37,121 nucleotides of DNA. It comes from GCA-2697345 sp049602715. GTDB taxonomy: Bacteria > Pseudomonadota > Alphaproteobacteria > Rhodobacterales > Rhodobacteraceae. The DNA is taken from positions 1 to 37,121 of the forward strand of contig JBMYRX010000015.1 of NCBI GenBank assembly GCA_049602715.1, given 5' to 3'. Of the stretch, positions 16,088 through 24,862 are shown piece by piece; within the stretch, counting starts at the first letter, position 1; every line of letters begins with the position of its first letter. The position numbers and the translations under genes are program-made. The notes beneath the pieces were generated by a model that saw nothing but the letters and a program-made list of their open reading frames with translations, was not told where the DNA came from and did no database searches.

Positions 16088-16633
16088 CTAATCATCTTTT
16101 TTAGTACTCATTTTTTCTTTGAGATTAGAAAGTATCGAAAAAGGTTTGTTCCCACTTTTAATATCTTTTTCATCTATCCAATAATCTGAATTTATTGAAG
16201 TTTTTATGTAATTTTTTGATTTAGGATATAGAGGGATCTCTAAAGCTAATTCTTCAGTTAGTATCTCCATTAAATTAATTGTATTTTTCTGACGTTCGAC
16301 ACTTGTTTCGATACTCGTTTCGTCCACCCTTACTTTGCTTTCGTCCCAATCACGGCAAAATATACGATTAACAATAGTTTCAAGAGTAGTTTTCATGGGT
16401 TCTAAAGATATACCACAAGTTTGAATAGCGATTGCGTTAAGTTTCGCCTCTAATTTAAGATCATAGTTATTAACTAAATATATTTGACCCACAAAAGATA
16501 AATTTTTCAATGATAGGATATTTAGTTCTTGAGAAATTTCTGCCAAAGTACTTTTTCTTGGAGATAAATTAAATTTATACTCTTTTTGGCTTATCAATTT
16601 TGAGACTATTAATTTATTTTGGTCTTGCATCAT
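16088..16633 (-). CDS. DUF177/YceD-family protein
   Basis: A 181-residue member of the YceD family, which is linked by conserved position to rpmF and is implicated in 23S rRNA processing or ribosome assembly in other bacteria and plastids. Recognition rests on the LEAKLNAIAIQTCGISLEPM core, the central acidic stretch and the LMEILTEELALEIPLYPKS block, plus its location just before rpmF. The C-terminal motif FSILSNLKEKM is also typical. Only one of the cysteines seen in E. coli YceD is kept at the core, which is usual for alphaproteobacteria. Start could be either of two tandem ATGs. Divergent from bamE across 106 bp. Confidence 0.82.
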   Translation of the reverse strand: MMQDQNKLIVSKLISQKEYKFNLSPRKSTLAEISQELNILSLKNLSFVGQIYLVNNYDLKLEAKLNAIAIQTCGISLEPMKTTLETIVNRIFCRDWDESKVRVDETSIETSVERQKNTINLMEILTEELALEIPLYPKSKNYIKTSINSDYWIDEKDIKSGNKPFSILSNLKEKMSTKKDD

Positions 16634-16739
16634 TACTTATCTTTCTGGATAGACTGGCTCGTGTTAGATTAGGTCATTTGAGTTCGACTATTAGATAATA
16701 TATATAGGTTTTATGTTGATAATTAAAGGTTAAGTTAAA

Positions 16740-17189
16740 ATGCCAATTCTCAGATTTTTGAGTTTAATATTCATTTTTGGATTATATTCTTCATGTTCGT
16801 CAGTTATACAAAGTCATGGTCACATACCATTAAAGTCTGATTTAGAAAAAATAAAAATAGGAATTGATAATAAAAAGTTTGTTAAAAGCTTGATCGGTAA
16901 GCCTACCACAGCCGGGGTATTAAATAATGGAGACTGGTACTACATAGGAAGTACTATGAAACATTCTGGATGGAAAAAACCTCAAGAAATTAAGCGCGTA
17001 ATAATAGCTATAAGCTTTACACCAGCTGGTGTTGTCGAGAATATTGAAAGGTTCACTCTAAGTGATGGCCAAGATATAAAAATTTCGTCAAGAGTAACAA
17101 GAAAAAAAGTTAAAGATAATACCTTCCTTAGACAGCTTATTGGGAATTTTGGCCGGGTTGATGTACCCACAGCTTTTGGTAACGATTAA
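16740..17189 (+). CDS. bamE: Outer-membrane assembly lipoprotein BamE (SmpA/OmlA)
   Basis: A 149-residue lipoprotein of the BAM complex that inserts beta-barrel proteins in the outer membrane. The signal peptide is MPILRFLSLIFIFGLYSSC, with Cys19 as the probable lipidated residue; the lipobox is loose, with Tyr rather than Leu at -3. The SmpA/OmlA domain covers about residues 35-120: KSDLEKIKIGIDNKKFVKSL then IGKPTTAGVLNNGDWYYIGS, the usual alpha-beta start. The C-terminal tail (FLRQLIGNFGRVD) is typical of Rhodobacterales homologues. AAAGG lies 10 nt before the ATG. It is divergent from DUF177, a common alphaproteobacterial pairing. Confidence 0.88.
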   Translation: MPILRFLSLIFIFGLYSSCSSVIQSHGHIPLKSDLEKIKIGIDNKKFVKSLIGKPTTAGVLNNGDWYYIGSTMKHSGWKKPQEIKRVIIAISFTPAGVVENIERFTLSDGQDIKISSRVTRKKVKDNTFLRQLIGNFGRVDVPTAFGND

Positions 17190-17199
17190 TCCTTTTAAA

Positions 17200-17592
17200 T
17201 TATTCTTTCTCCTGAAAATCAAGAGCCACACCGTTTATGCAGTATCTCAAGCCGGTAGGCTGGGGGCCGTCTGAGAAAATATGTCCTAAATGACCGTCAC
17301 ATTGAGAGCAAATAGCCTCCGTACGTCTCATTGACCAACTATTATCTATGCTCTCTTTTATTACCTCATTATTTATTGGTTGATAAAAGGAAGGCCAGCC
17401 GCTTCCAGAATCATACTTACAGTCTGAAGTAAATAATTTGTTACCACAACCAACACAACAATATATACCTTTATTGTTTGGAAAGTTATCGTTAGAAAAA
17501 GCGCGTTCGGTTCCATGCTGTCGCATGACACTAAAAGCTTCGGGTGTTAGTAACTCTCTCCATTCCAAATCAGTTTTAATAACTTTTTTCAT
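17200..17592 (-). CDS. msrB: Peptide-methionine (R)-S-oxide reductase
   Basis: Repairs the R-epimer of methionine sulfoxide in proteins using thioredoxin. The 130-residue protein has both zinc-binding CxxC pairs (CVGCGNKLF and CSQCDGHLGH), the family block SGSGWPSFYQPI, and the catalytic Cys in GLRYCINGVALDF. No signal peptide is visible, so it should be cytoplasmic. Its stop faces the bamE stop at a distance of 10 bp. Upstream is the 187-bp region shared with the ABC-F gene. Confidence 0.95.
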   Translation of the reverse strand: MKKVIKTDLEWRELLTPEAFSVMRQHGTERAFSNDNFPNNKGIYCCVGCGNKLFTSDCKYDSGSGWPSFYQPINNEVIKESIDNSWSMRRTEAICSQCDGHLGHIFSDGPQPTGLRYCINGVALDFQEKE

Positions 17593-17779
17593 TCACTTAA
17601 CCTTTTTATACTTTTTGGTTTCCTAGTTGGATTTAAAATAGTCTAACCCAAATAATTAAATTTCAAATACATTATTTTACTATCAATTTATTTATGCTGT
17701 TTATATATTTTATAAATCCAATTAACTAAAGCATTTTAAGATAGTTTATCAGAGAATCTTATGAGGGATATACGAGATT
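17593..17779. promoter_or_regulatory. Divergent intergenic region between msrB and the ABC-F gene
   Basis: A 187-bp AT-rich region that must hold the promoters of both genes. It contains an imperfect inverted repeat, TTGGATTTAAAATA at 17627-17640 and TATTTTATAAATCCAA at 17706-17721, with 8 bp perfectly matched (TTGGATTT/AAATCCAA) and 65 bp between the arms. No gene or recognisable RNA is visible. Confidence 0.3.
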
Positions 17780-19609
17780 ATGGCTTTAAAACCATTAATT
17801 CAGTTAAACGGTATAGGACTTAGTTATGGCGGAAAGCCATTATTTTCTAATCTGGACTTGATTGTTAATCCAAATGATCGAATTGCGTTGGTTGGACAGA
17901 ACGGGTCTGGTAAGTCCACACTAATTAAGATTTTAGCTGGATTGATTGAGCCGGACTGTGGTTCAAGGGTTTGTGCACCTAATGTTAAGGTCTCTTACAT
18001 GGAACAGGATCCTGATCTTAACAATTTTAATACCCTTGGAGATTATGCTCGGAGTAAGTTGAGTGCAGCTGAAGCTTATAAAGTAGATGCGTTTTCCAGC
18101 GGCTTGAAGCTTAATTTAAATTCTCCTGTTTCATCCTCGTCAGGTGGTGAGAAACGTAGGGTTTCAATTGCTAAACTGTTAGCCGAGCGTCCAGAAGTAA
18201 TGTTACTTGATGAACCAACCAATCACTTGGATATAGAGGCAATAATGTGGTTAGAAGAAGAATTGAAGAAACTCAATACTGCGTTTATTCTAATCAGCCA
18301 TGATAGGAGATTTCTTTCATCTCTCTCGAGAAGCACAGTCTGGCTTGATGATGGTAAAACGCGACGCCATAGTAAGAGTTTTTCTAGTTTTGAAGATTGG
18401 CGTGACCAGATCTGGGCGGAGGAAGATACGATACGTCACAAGCTTAAGAGAAAGATTCAAGCTGAGGCTCGCTGGGCAATTGAGGGAATTAGTGGCCGAC
18501 GAAAACGAAATATGGGAAGGGTCAGAGCATTAAAAACACTTAGGCAGAATTTTTCTAATCGGGGAATTCGAAAAAATATGAAGGCAATAACCTTCGAACC
18601 TGGTGAAATTAGTGGAAAGCAGACTATATCAGTTAATAAAATCACAAAATCTTTTTCTAACATTAATATTATTTCTAATTTTTCTATAAAGGTAGGGCGA
18701 GGCGAGAGGATTGCTATAATCGGTCCCAACGGAGCTGGAAAAACAACCTTATTGAAACTTCTTGTGGGAGAACTTAGTCCCGACCAAGGTAATGTAAAAC
18801 TTGGTACAAATTTAAAAGTAGCAATATTTGATCAAAATCGGGAAACACTAAACTCTGAGAGTACATTATGGGAAAGTCTTACTAATTCATCAGAAACTGA
18901 GGTAATAGGAAAGGGCGATTATGTCAGCGTGAGGGGAGAACCGAGACACGTCGTTGGTTATCTTAAAGATTTTCTCTTTAATGAAAGTCAATTTAGGTCA
19001 CCGGTTAGTTCTCTTTCAGGAGGAGAGAAAGCAAGACTTATCCTTGCTAAAATTCTGGCTAAGGACGCAAATCTATTAGTTTTAGATGAGCCGACCAATG
19101 ACTTGGATATAGAGACTTTGGATCTACTGCAGGAGCTTATCGCCGATTATGAGGGAACTGTCTTGCTCGTGAGTCATGATCGAGACTTTATTGACCGAAT
19201 TGCAACTTCTACGATAGCTATAGAGGAAGGTAACGCAATAGTTTATGCTGGAGGTTGGTCAGATTATCTTTTACAAAAAAAGGGTTCGCAGAAAGGAGAA
19301 ACTTCGGAACGTGGGAAAGTTAAACTACCAAACAAAAAAACAAGAATTAAACCTAAAAGAAGTATTAATACTAAAAACGAAAGCTTAACCTTTACCCAGA
19401 AGCATAGATTGCAATCGCTACCTAATGAAATACGCAAAACGGAGAAAGAGATAAAAAAGTTGACCGAACTTTTATCGGATATGGACTTATTTGAAAGAGA
19501 TAAGGAAAAATTTTTAATATTATCTGATGGGTTAGTTCAAAGACAACGTAACCTAGCGATGTTAGAAGACGAGTGGTTAATCTTAGAGGAAAAAAATAGT
19601 GAGGTATAA
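17780..19609 (+). CDS. ABC-F ATPase (Uup-like)
   Basis: A 609-residue soluble protein with two ABC ATPase domains and no membrane segments, so it belongs to the ABC-F group that acts on ribosomes rather than in transport. Domain 1 has Walker A GQNGSGKST (about residues 39-47), signature SSSGGEKRR and Walker B VMLLDEPTNHLD. Domain 2 has GPNGAGKTT, SLSGGEKAR and LLVLDEPTNDLD. The interdomain arm linker is rich in Arg and Lys. The last 100 residues form a basic linker and a coiled coil (IRKTEKEIKKLTELLSDM), the arrangement of Uup. The Ldh2-family gene starts on the base after its stop, so the two are probably co-transcribed although functionally unrelated. Confidence 0.88.
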   Translation: MALKPLIQLNGIGLSYGGKPLFSNLDLIVNPNDRIALVGQNGSGKSTLIKILAGLIEPDCGSRVCAPNVKVSYMEQDPDLNNFNTLGDYARSKLSAAEAYKVDAFSSGLKLNLNSPVSSSSGGEKRRVSIAKLLAERPEVMLLDEPTNHLDIEAIMWLEEELKKLNTAFILISHDRRFLSSLSRSTVWLDDGKTRRHSKSFSSFEDWRDQIWAEEDTIRHKLKRKIQAEARWAIEGISGRRKRNMGRVRALKTLRQNFSNRGIRKNMKAITFEPGEISGKQTISVNKITKSFSNINIISNFSIKVGRGERIAIIGPNGAGKTTLLKLLVGELSPDQGNVKLGTNLKVAIFDQNRETLNSESTLWESLTNSSETEVIGKGDYVSVRGEPRHVVGYLKDFLFNESQFRSPVSSLSGGEKARLILAKILAKDANLLVLDEPTNDLDIETLDLLQELIADYEGTVLLVSHDRDFIDRIATSTIAIEEGNAIVYAGGWSDYLLQKKGSQKGETSERGKVKLPNKKTRIKPKRSINTKNESLTFTQKHRLQSLPNEIRKTEKEIKKLTELLSDMDLFERDKEKFLILSDGLVQRQRNLAMLEDEWLILEEKNSEV

Positions 19610-20590
19610 ATGCCAAAAATTAATTTAGCAGATATAGAAGAATACACTTGTCAAGCGTTAGTGAATTTTGGTGCGAAAGGTTGGATAGCGCGTTCTATTT
19701 CGAGGGCTGTAAGGAGATCAGAGGAAACGGGAAATATAATTTGTGGACTGTATTATCTTGAAAGTTATTGCAAGCAATTGGAATCTGGACGAGTCGATGG
19801 CCAAGTCGATCCAATTATATCCCAGCCCAGAAAAGGAGCTGTAAAGTCTGATGCACTATTTGGCTTTGCACAGCCGGCATTTGAGAAAGGGTATATTGCT
19901 GCAATTGAATCAGCAAAAGAAAATGGTATTTCTAGTTTTGCGGTGGCAAATGCTCATACTTGTACATCTCTTGGTTATTTTACAGAGTTAATAGCGTCAA
20001 AGGGAATGATTGGGTTGGGATTCACAAATGCCTCGTCAGTCGTTGCGCCGCCTGGAGGGAGTGAAGCTGTAATAGGGACAAACCCGATCGCAATGACTGT
20101 TCCAGGTAGCGGAGGACCAGTTATGCATTTTGACTTTTCCACGTCAGCAGTAGCGCTTGGTAAAATTACAATGGCTAAGGCTTCGGGTACTGAAATACCG
20201 TTGGGGTGGGCGTTAGATTCTAACGGCCAACCAACTACTGACCCGGTTGAAGCACTGAGTGGCACACTCGTTTCTACAGGCGGTTATAAGGGATGGGGCT
20301 TTGGGTTAATGTCAGAAATTTTTGCTTCCGGGGTTACCGGGTCTGTAAATTCCCTTGATATTAAAGGACTGAAGTCCCCAGAAGGAAAACCTCATGGTAT
20401 TGGTCAATATTATATAATTATCGATACCCACACTTACTCGGATCTTTTTACACAACGATTTGGACGGGTTGCTGATGCGGTAAAAAAACAGGACGGCGCT
20501 CGAATACCAGGAGCATCTCGTATTAAACTCGATGTGATAGATGTCCCTGACGAATTGTGGGATATAGTTTTGAAGTTGGTTAATCGATAA
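19610..20590 (+). CDS. Ldh2/malate dehydrogenase-family NAD(P)-dependent oxidoreductase
   Basis: A 326-residue member of the type-2 malate/L-lactate/sulfolactate/ureidoglycolate dehydrogenase family, which has its own NAD-binding fold. Family blocks visible are GLGFTNASSVVAPPGG, GTNPIAMTVPG, the MHFDFSTSAVALGKI strand and the GGYKGWGFGLMSEI helix. The N-terminal motif that usually reads GHG is ICG here, and the usual SHHFG block is ANAHTCTSLGYF, which keeps one His. These look like subfamily traits, so the substrate may be an unusual 2-oxo acid or cyclic imine. The ATG abuts the ABC-F stop. The gene converges with an SDR gene 14 bp away. Exact substrate unknown. Confidence 0.8.
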   Translation: MPKINLADIEEYTCQALVNFGAKGWIARSISRAVRRSEETGNIICGLYYLESYCKQLESGRVDGQVDPIISQPRKGAVKSDALFGFAQPAFEKGYIAAIESAKENGISSFAVANAHTCTSLGYFTELIASKGMIGLGFTNASSVVAPPGGSEAVIGTNPIAMTVPGSGGPVMHFDFSTSAVALGKITMAKASGTEIPLGWALDSNGQPTTDPVEALSGTLVSTGGYKGWGFGLMSEIFASGVTGSVNSLDIKGLKSPEGKPHGIGQYYIIIDTHTYSDLFTQRFGRVADAVKKQDGARIPGASRIKLDVIDVPDELWDIVLKLVNR

Positions 20591-20603
20591 AATGAGAACC
20601 TAG

Positions 20604-21347
20604 CTAGTAAGTTGCTCTACCTCCCGATAAGTCAAACACTGCGCCAGTGCTGAATGAGTTTTCTTCGCTAACTAACCACATTATCATATTAGCTACTTCT
20701 TCTACTTCAACAAACCTTGCACGCGGTATCTTTGAAAGCATATACAATATGTGTTCTTCGCTCATTTGATCGAATATAGGAGTACGAGCGGCGGCAGGGG
20801 TCACACAATTTACGGCGATATTTTTATTTGCATTTTCTTTCCCAGCTGATTTTGTAAAACCTATGACACCCGCTTTAGAAGCTGAATAAGCGGCGGCATT
20901 TGGGTTTCCTTCTTTCCCTGCAACCGACGCGATATTGACGATTCTCCCGTAATTTTGTTTTCGCATATTTTCAAGGATTGCCTTATTCACATTATATGTC
21001 CCGGTGAGATTAACCGAGATAATCTTATCCCATTCATTATTATCATATTTATGAATTGGTTCATTCGCACCCGCTATTCCCGCTGAATTCACCAGAATAG
21101 TTACTGGACCTAACTCATTTTCCGTTTTTACAAGAGCGTTAGAGACTGAAGCATAGTCTGTAATGTCGCAATGAATAGTTTGGATACTTTCGAAAATTTG
21201 ATTATTCTTTTCATTTTCCGCTTGATTAATGTCCCATGAGGCAACTCTAGCTCCGGCACGATTAAGTTTTTCAGCTACTGCGAAGCCTATGCCTTGAGCG
21301 CCTCCTGTGACTACGGCCACTTGATCTTTAAAATCATATTGGTTCAT
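20604..21347 (-). CDS. Short-chain dehydrogenase/reductase (FabG-like)
   Basis: A classical SDR of 247 residues. It shows the cofactor motif VTGGAQGIGFAVAE, NSAG in place of NNAG, the catalytic Ser in VNIASVAGKEG, the YSASKAG active site (Tyr-x3-Lys) and the C-terminal GAVFDLSGGRATY. The Asp in ASWDIN at the end of the second strand favours NAD(H) over NADP(H), which argues for a catabolic sugar- or hydroxyacyl-dehydrogenase rather than housekeeping FabG. It follows parE by 32 bp on the same strand and converges with the Ldh2-family gene. The substrate is not evident. Confidence 0.85.
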   Translation of the reverse strand: MNQYDFKDQVAVVTGGAQGIGFAVAEKLNRAGARVASWDINQAENEKNNQIFESIQTIHCDITDYASVSNALVKTENELGPVTILVNSAGIAGANEPIHKYDNNEWDKIISVNLTGTYNVNKAILENMRKQNYGRIVNIASVAGKEGNPNAAAYSASKAGVIGFTKSAGKENANKNIAVNCVTPAAARTPIFDQMSEEHILYMLSKIPRARFVEVEEVANMIMWLVSEENSFSTGAVFDLSGGRATY

Positions 21348-21379
21348 ATGCTTTCCTAACCTTATAGTTAAAAATGCAA

Positions 21380-23338
21380 CTAAATATCTAACCCATCAAC
21401 AAAGCGTGCATTTTTTTGAATATAGTCATAACGTAGTTCAGGTTTCTTACCCATTAGCTGCTCAACCAATCTTGATGTTTCACCAGGCTCATCCTCATCG
21501 ATTGTGACCTTAATTAATTCACGTGACACAGGATCCATCGTGGTACTTTTTAAATCTTTAGCATCCATTTCGCCCAGACCCTTAAACCGTGAGACATCAA
21601 TTTTACCTTTTCCTCCGATCCCCTTTTGGAGAATATTATCCTTTTCTTCTTCTGAAAGACAGTAAGCTCTATTTTCACCTTGAGTTAATCTAAATAGTGG
21701 TGGACATGCTAAAAATAAATGACCTTTATCTACTAAAGGCCGCATTTGAGTAAAGAAAAAGGTCATTAGAAGTGATGCGATATGCGCTCCATCAACATCT
21801 GCATCTGTCATGATTATGACCTTTTCATATCTTAGGTTATCTATGTTGAAACCTGACCCCATTCCAACGCCTAAAGCCTGGCACAGATCACTTATTTCCG
21901 TATTGGTATTAATTTTTGCAGATGCGGCCCCAAGGACATTTAATATTTTTCCTCTTAAAGGCAAAAGGGCTTGGTTAACTCTATTCCTTGCCATTTTTGC
22001 GGAACCTCCCGCAGAGTCACCTTCGACTATAAATAACTCGGTGTCATTTCTAGATTTAGACGAACAATCGACTAACTTACCGGGTAAGCGTAACTTTTTT
22101 GTAGCAGATTTTCGTGCAGTTTCTTTTTCTTGACGTCGTTTTAAACGCTCTTCAGCACGCAGAATTAAAAAATCTAATATCGAGTTTGCTGCTTTTGTAT
22201 CTGCTGCTAGCCAGTTATCAAAGTGATCTCTCACAGAATTTTCTACTAATCTTTGTGCGTCGACAGTTGCAAGACGGTCCTTTGTTTGACCGACAAACTC
22301 GGGCTCTCTAATGAAACATGAAACTATTGCACAACCGCCAGTTAAAAGATCGTCTTTAGTTATTTGGTTTACTTTCTTGTTCGAAATTAAGTCTCCATAA
22401 GCTCTAATACCTTTAAGTATTGCATTCCAAAATCCTAATTCATGAGTACCACCCTCTGGCGTTGGAACAGTATTACAGTAAGACTGGATGAATCCGTCTC
22501 TAGCAGGAGTCCAATTAATAGCCCACTCAACTTTACCAGTTGTTTTAAACTTACTTTGGAAATCAACCTTACCACTAAAATTCTGGTCAGAGTATGTAGC
22601 GTGTTCTCCAAGAGTTTCTCGTAAATAGTCTGATAAGCCACCTGGAAAATGAAAAGTTTCTTCAACAGGAGTTTGACCGTCATTTATTTCACTTTTCCAT
22701 CTTATTTCCACTCCTGAAAATAAATATGCCTTTGACTTAATTGATTTAAAAAGACGGGATGGTTTTAGTTTGTGTTCTCCAAAAATATCGGGATCAGGGT
22801 GGAAAGTAATTGTCGTTCCTCGACGATTAGCAGCTGCACCAACTTTTTTAACTGGATGTAAGGGCAATCCTCTTGAAAAGGATTGTTCATACAACTCCTT
22901 ATTTCTTGCTACTTGGACTACCATAGAGTCGCTTAAAGCGTTAACTACAGAAGCTCCTACACCGTGAAGCCCACCGGAAGTTTGATAACTCTCGCCGGAA
23001 AATTTTCCACCGGAATGTAAAGTGCACATGATTACTTCTAAAGCACTTCTTGTTGGAAACTTTGGGTGCGCTTCTACTGGTATACCTCTCCCGTTATCTC
23101 TAATTAATACAGAATAATCTGACTTAAGTTCAACTTCTATTCGACTTGCAAAGCCAGCCACGGCTTCATCCATAGAGTTATCCAGTATTTCTGATACAAG
23201 ATGATGAAGCGCTCGCTCATCTGTTCCACCGATATACATCCCAGGTCTTTTGCGAACTGGTTCAAGTCCCTCCAACACTTCAATAGATGAAGCGTCATAA
23301 GTTTTGTTACCCATATTGGGGTGTGACTCTGTACTCAT
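21380..23338 (-). CDS. parE: DNA topoisomerase IV subunit B
   Basis: ATPase subunit of topoisomerase IV, which decatenates daughter chromosomes. The 652-residue protein has the GHKL ATPase (VRKRPGMYIGG, EILDNSMDEA, DNGRGIP, GGLHGVGASVVNALS) and the transducer domain. The TOPRIM domain has ELFIVEGDSAGGSAK and the metal-binding MTDADVDGAHI; RFKGLGEMDAKDL and the tail RFVDG follow. The length is that of ParE, and the N-terminus and absence of a GyrB insert support ParE over GyrB, though the two are close relatives. It is divergent from the MATE gene across 131 bp and is followed by the SDR gene. Confidence 0.92.
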   Translation of the reverse strand: MSTESHPNMGNKTYDASSIEVLEGLEPVRKRPGMYIGGTDERALHHLVSEILDNSMDEAVAGFASRIEVELKSDYSVLIRDNGRGIPVEAHPKFPTRSALEVIMCTLHSGGKFSGESYQTSGGLHGVGASVVNALSDSMVVQVARNKELYEQSFSRGLPLHPVKKVGAAANRRGTTITFHPDPDIFGEHKLKPSRLFKSIKSKAYLFSGVEIRWKSEINDGQTPVEETFHFPGGLSDYLRETLGEHATYSDQNFSGKVDFQSKFKTTGKVEWAINWTPARDGFIQSYCNTVPTPEGGTHELGFWNAILKGIRAYGDLISNKKVNQITKDDLLTGGCAIVSCFIREPEFVGQTKDRLATVDAQRLVENSVRDHFDNWLAADTKAANSILDFLILRAEERLKRRQEKETARKSATKKLRLPGKLVDCSSKSRNDTELFIVEGDSAGGSAKMARNRVNQALLPLRGKILNVLGAASAKINTNTEISDLCQALGVGMGSGFNIDNLRYEKVIIMTDADVDGAHIASLLMTFFFTQMRPLVDKGHLFLACPPLFRLTQGENRAYCLSEEEKDNILQKGIGGKGKIDVSRFKGLGEMDAKDLKSTTMDPVSRELIKVTIDEDEPGETSRLVEQLMGKKPELRYDYIQKNARFVDGLDI

Positions 23339-23469
23339 ATATCTGCTCTATATTATTTTTAATATCTTTATGACAGACAGTTTACACCGGGAAAAGGCCT
23401 AGATCACTAATAAAAGTAAAAACTATAAAACTCCCTTGCATAAAAACGTTTAAAAACCTAAGCGATATT

Positions 23470-24840
23470 ATGGCACGGTCTAGAGGTTTTATTTATCATC
23501 TAAAGTCTACGTTATTCTTAGGTTTACCATTAATTGGTATGAACTTGACGCAATCTGGCATTCATCTGATTGATACCCTGATGTTGGGTTGGTATGGAGT
23601 TCCCGAATTAGCTGCTTCTGTTCTGGGGTCATCTTTCTTTTTTGTATTATTCATTATGGGTTCGGGGTTCGCACAAGCTGTAACACCATTAGTGGCGACA
23701 TCTTTTGCTGAAAATGATCAAGTAAAAATTCGTAGAGTTACCCGAATGGGTATATGGCTGTCTGTGTTATATGGAGTTCTCACGATACCCATAATGTTTT
23801 TTTCTGGAGCTATTTTACAGCTTTTGGGTCAAGAACCAATTCTATCTAATATGGCTGAAAGTTATTTGCGGTTTGTTTGTATCAGTATATTCCCTGCGCT
23901 CACAATTATGGTATTACGAAGCTATCTATCAGCTTTAGATAGAGCCCAAATAATCCTTGGGATTGGTTGTTTGTCATTATTGCTCAATAGTGGGTTAAAT
24001 TGGATACTTATTTTTGGTAATTTGGGTGTCCCTGAGATGGGTTTAATAGGGGCAGCAATCGCGTCAGCTATTACCCAAATCATAACAGTTCTCACTTTTA
24101 TTTTATACATAACCAGGCATAACTACCTTCGGCAATATCAAATTCTCAAAAGACTTTACCGGATAGATTGGGATATATTTGGGACAGTGTTCAATCTTGG
24201 TTGGCCAATTGGATTTACTATGCTTGCAGAGGTGGGACTGTTCGCTGGAACGGCAATAATTTTTGGGTTAATCGGTACTATTCCGTTAGCAGCACACGGC
24301 ATCGCCCTCCAAGTAGTATCTTTAAGTTTTATGTTTCATCTAGGTTTAAGCCAAGCTACTACGGTCAGAGTGGGATATTATATTGGAAAACATGACTTTG
24401 ATAATCTAAAAGAGGTAGTAACTATTGCTCTGTTATTATCATTGTTCGTTGTGTTAGTGACTATGGTTGTATTCCTTGTTTTACCTGATTCAATCTTAGG
24501 CCTATTTGTCGCTCCAGATGATGCTGCAAAAGATGCAATAATAGCTGTTGGGGTATCGTTGCTTTTTATAGCATCTATTTTTCAAATTTTTGATGCGGGT
24601 CAGGTAATGATGCTCGGCGCATTGAGAGGTTTCCAAGATACAAAAATACCGATGCTTATAGCAGCGTTTGGATATTGGCTCGTTGGCTTGCCGATGTGTT
24701 ATTATTTGGGAGTTTATTTAAATTATGGGGGTGTCGGGGTCTGGGTAGGTTTAGTCTTAGGACTGGCTATTGTGTGTATACTATTAATTGTGAGGTTAAC
24801 TTTTGTTTATCAAAAAAAATTTAACCAGTCAGTTACATAA
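23470..24840 (+). CDS. MATE-family (NorM-like) efflux transporter
   Basis: A 456-residue inner-membrane antiporter with about twelve transmembrane helices in two homologous six-helix bundles. Family features include PLIGMNLTQSGIHLIDTLMLGWYG at the start of the first half, the MVLRSYLSAL segment and the LGWPIGFTMLAEVGLFAGTA opening of the second half. It ends with GALRGFQDTKIPMLIAAFGYWLVGLP. NorM-type MATEs export cationic drugs or metabolites using Na+ or H+. The substrate is unknown and no regulator is adjacent. It converges with the aminotransferase gene, 7 bp apart. Confidence 0.88.
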   Translation: MARSRGFIYHLKSTLFLGLPLIGMNLTQSGIHLIDTLMLGWYGVPELAASVLGSSFFFVLFIMGSGFAQAVTPLVATSFAENDQVKIRRVTRMGIWLSVLYGVLTIPIMFFSGAILQLLGQEPILSNMAESYLRFVCISIFPALTIMVLRSYLSALDRAQIILGIGCLSLLLNSGLNWILIFGNLGVPEMGLIGAAIASAITQIITVLTFILYITRHNYLRQYQILKRLYRIDWDIFGTVFNLGWPIGFTMLAEVGLFAGTAIIFGLIGTIPLAAHGIALQVVSLSFMFHLGLSQATTVRVGYYIGKHDFDNLKEVVTIALLLSLFVVLVTMVVFLVLPDSILGLFVAPDDAAKDAIIAVGVSLLFIASIFQIFDAGQVMMLGALRGFQDTKIPMLIAAFGYWLVGLPMCYYLGVYLNYGGVGVWVGLVLGLAIVCILLIVRLTFVYQKKFNQSVT

Positions 24841-24862
24841 CTGTAATTTAAGTTAAACTGGT
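24812..24862 (-). terminator. Possible terminator of the aminotransferase gene
   Basis: Two nested inverted repeats span the facing stops: ACCAGT/ACTGGT (24824-24829 with 24857-24862) enclosing CAGTTA/TAACTG (24830-24835 with 24838-24843). On the minus strand they are followed by TAAA and eight T residues (24819-24812). This suits termination of leftward transcription inside the 3' end of the MATE gene. The outer loop is partly unpaired, so strength is uncertain. Confidence 0.4.

Noticed and set aside
17627..17721. Imperfect inverted repeat in the msrB/ABC-F intergenic region
   Set aside because: AT-rich, 65 bp between arms and only 8 bp perfectly matched; chance is likely. Kept only as a note in the region entry.
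21380..23338. GyrB instead of ParE
   Set aside because: The length and N-terminus fit ParE and the GyrB-specific insert is absent; a small doubt remains without an alignment.
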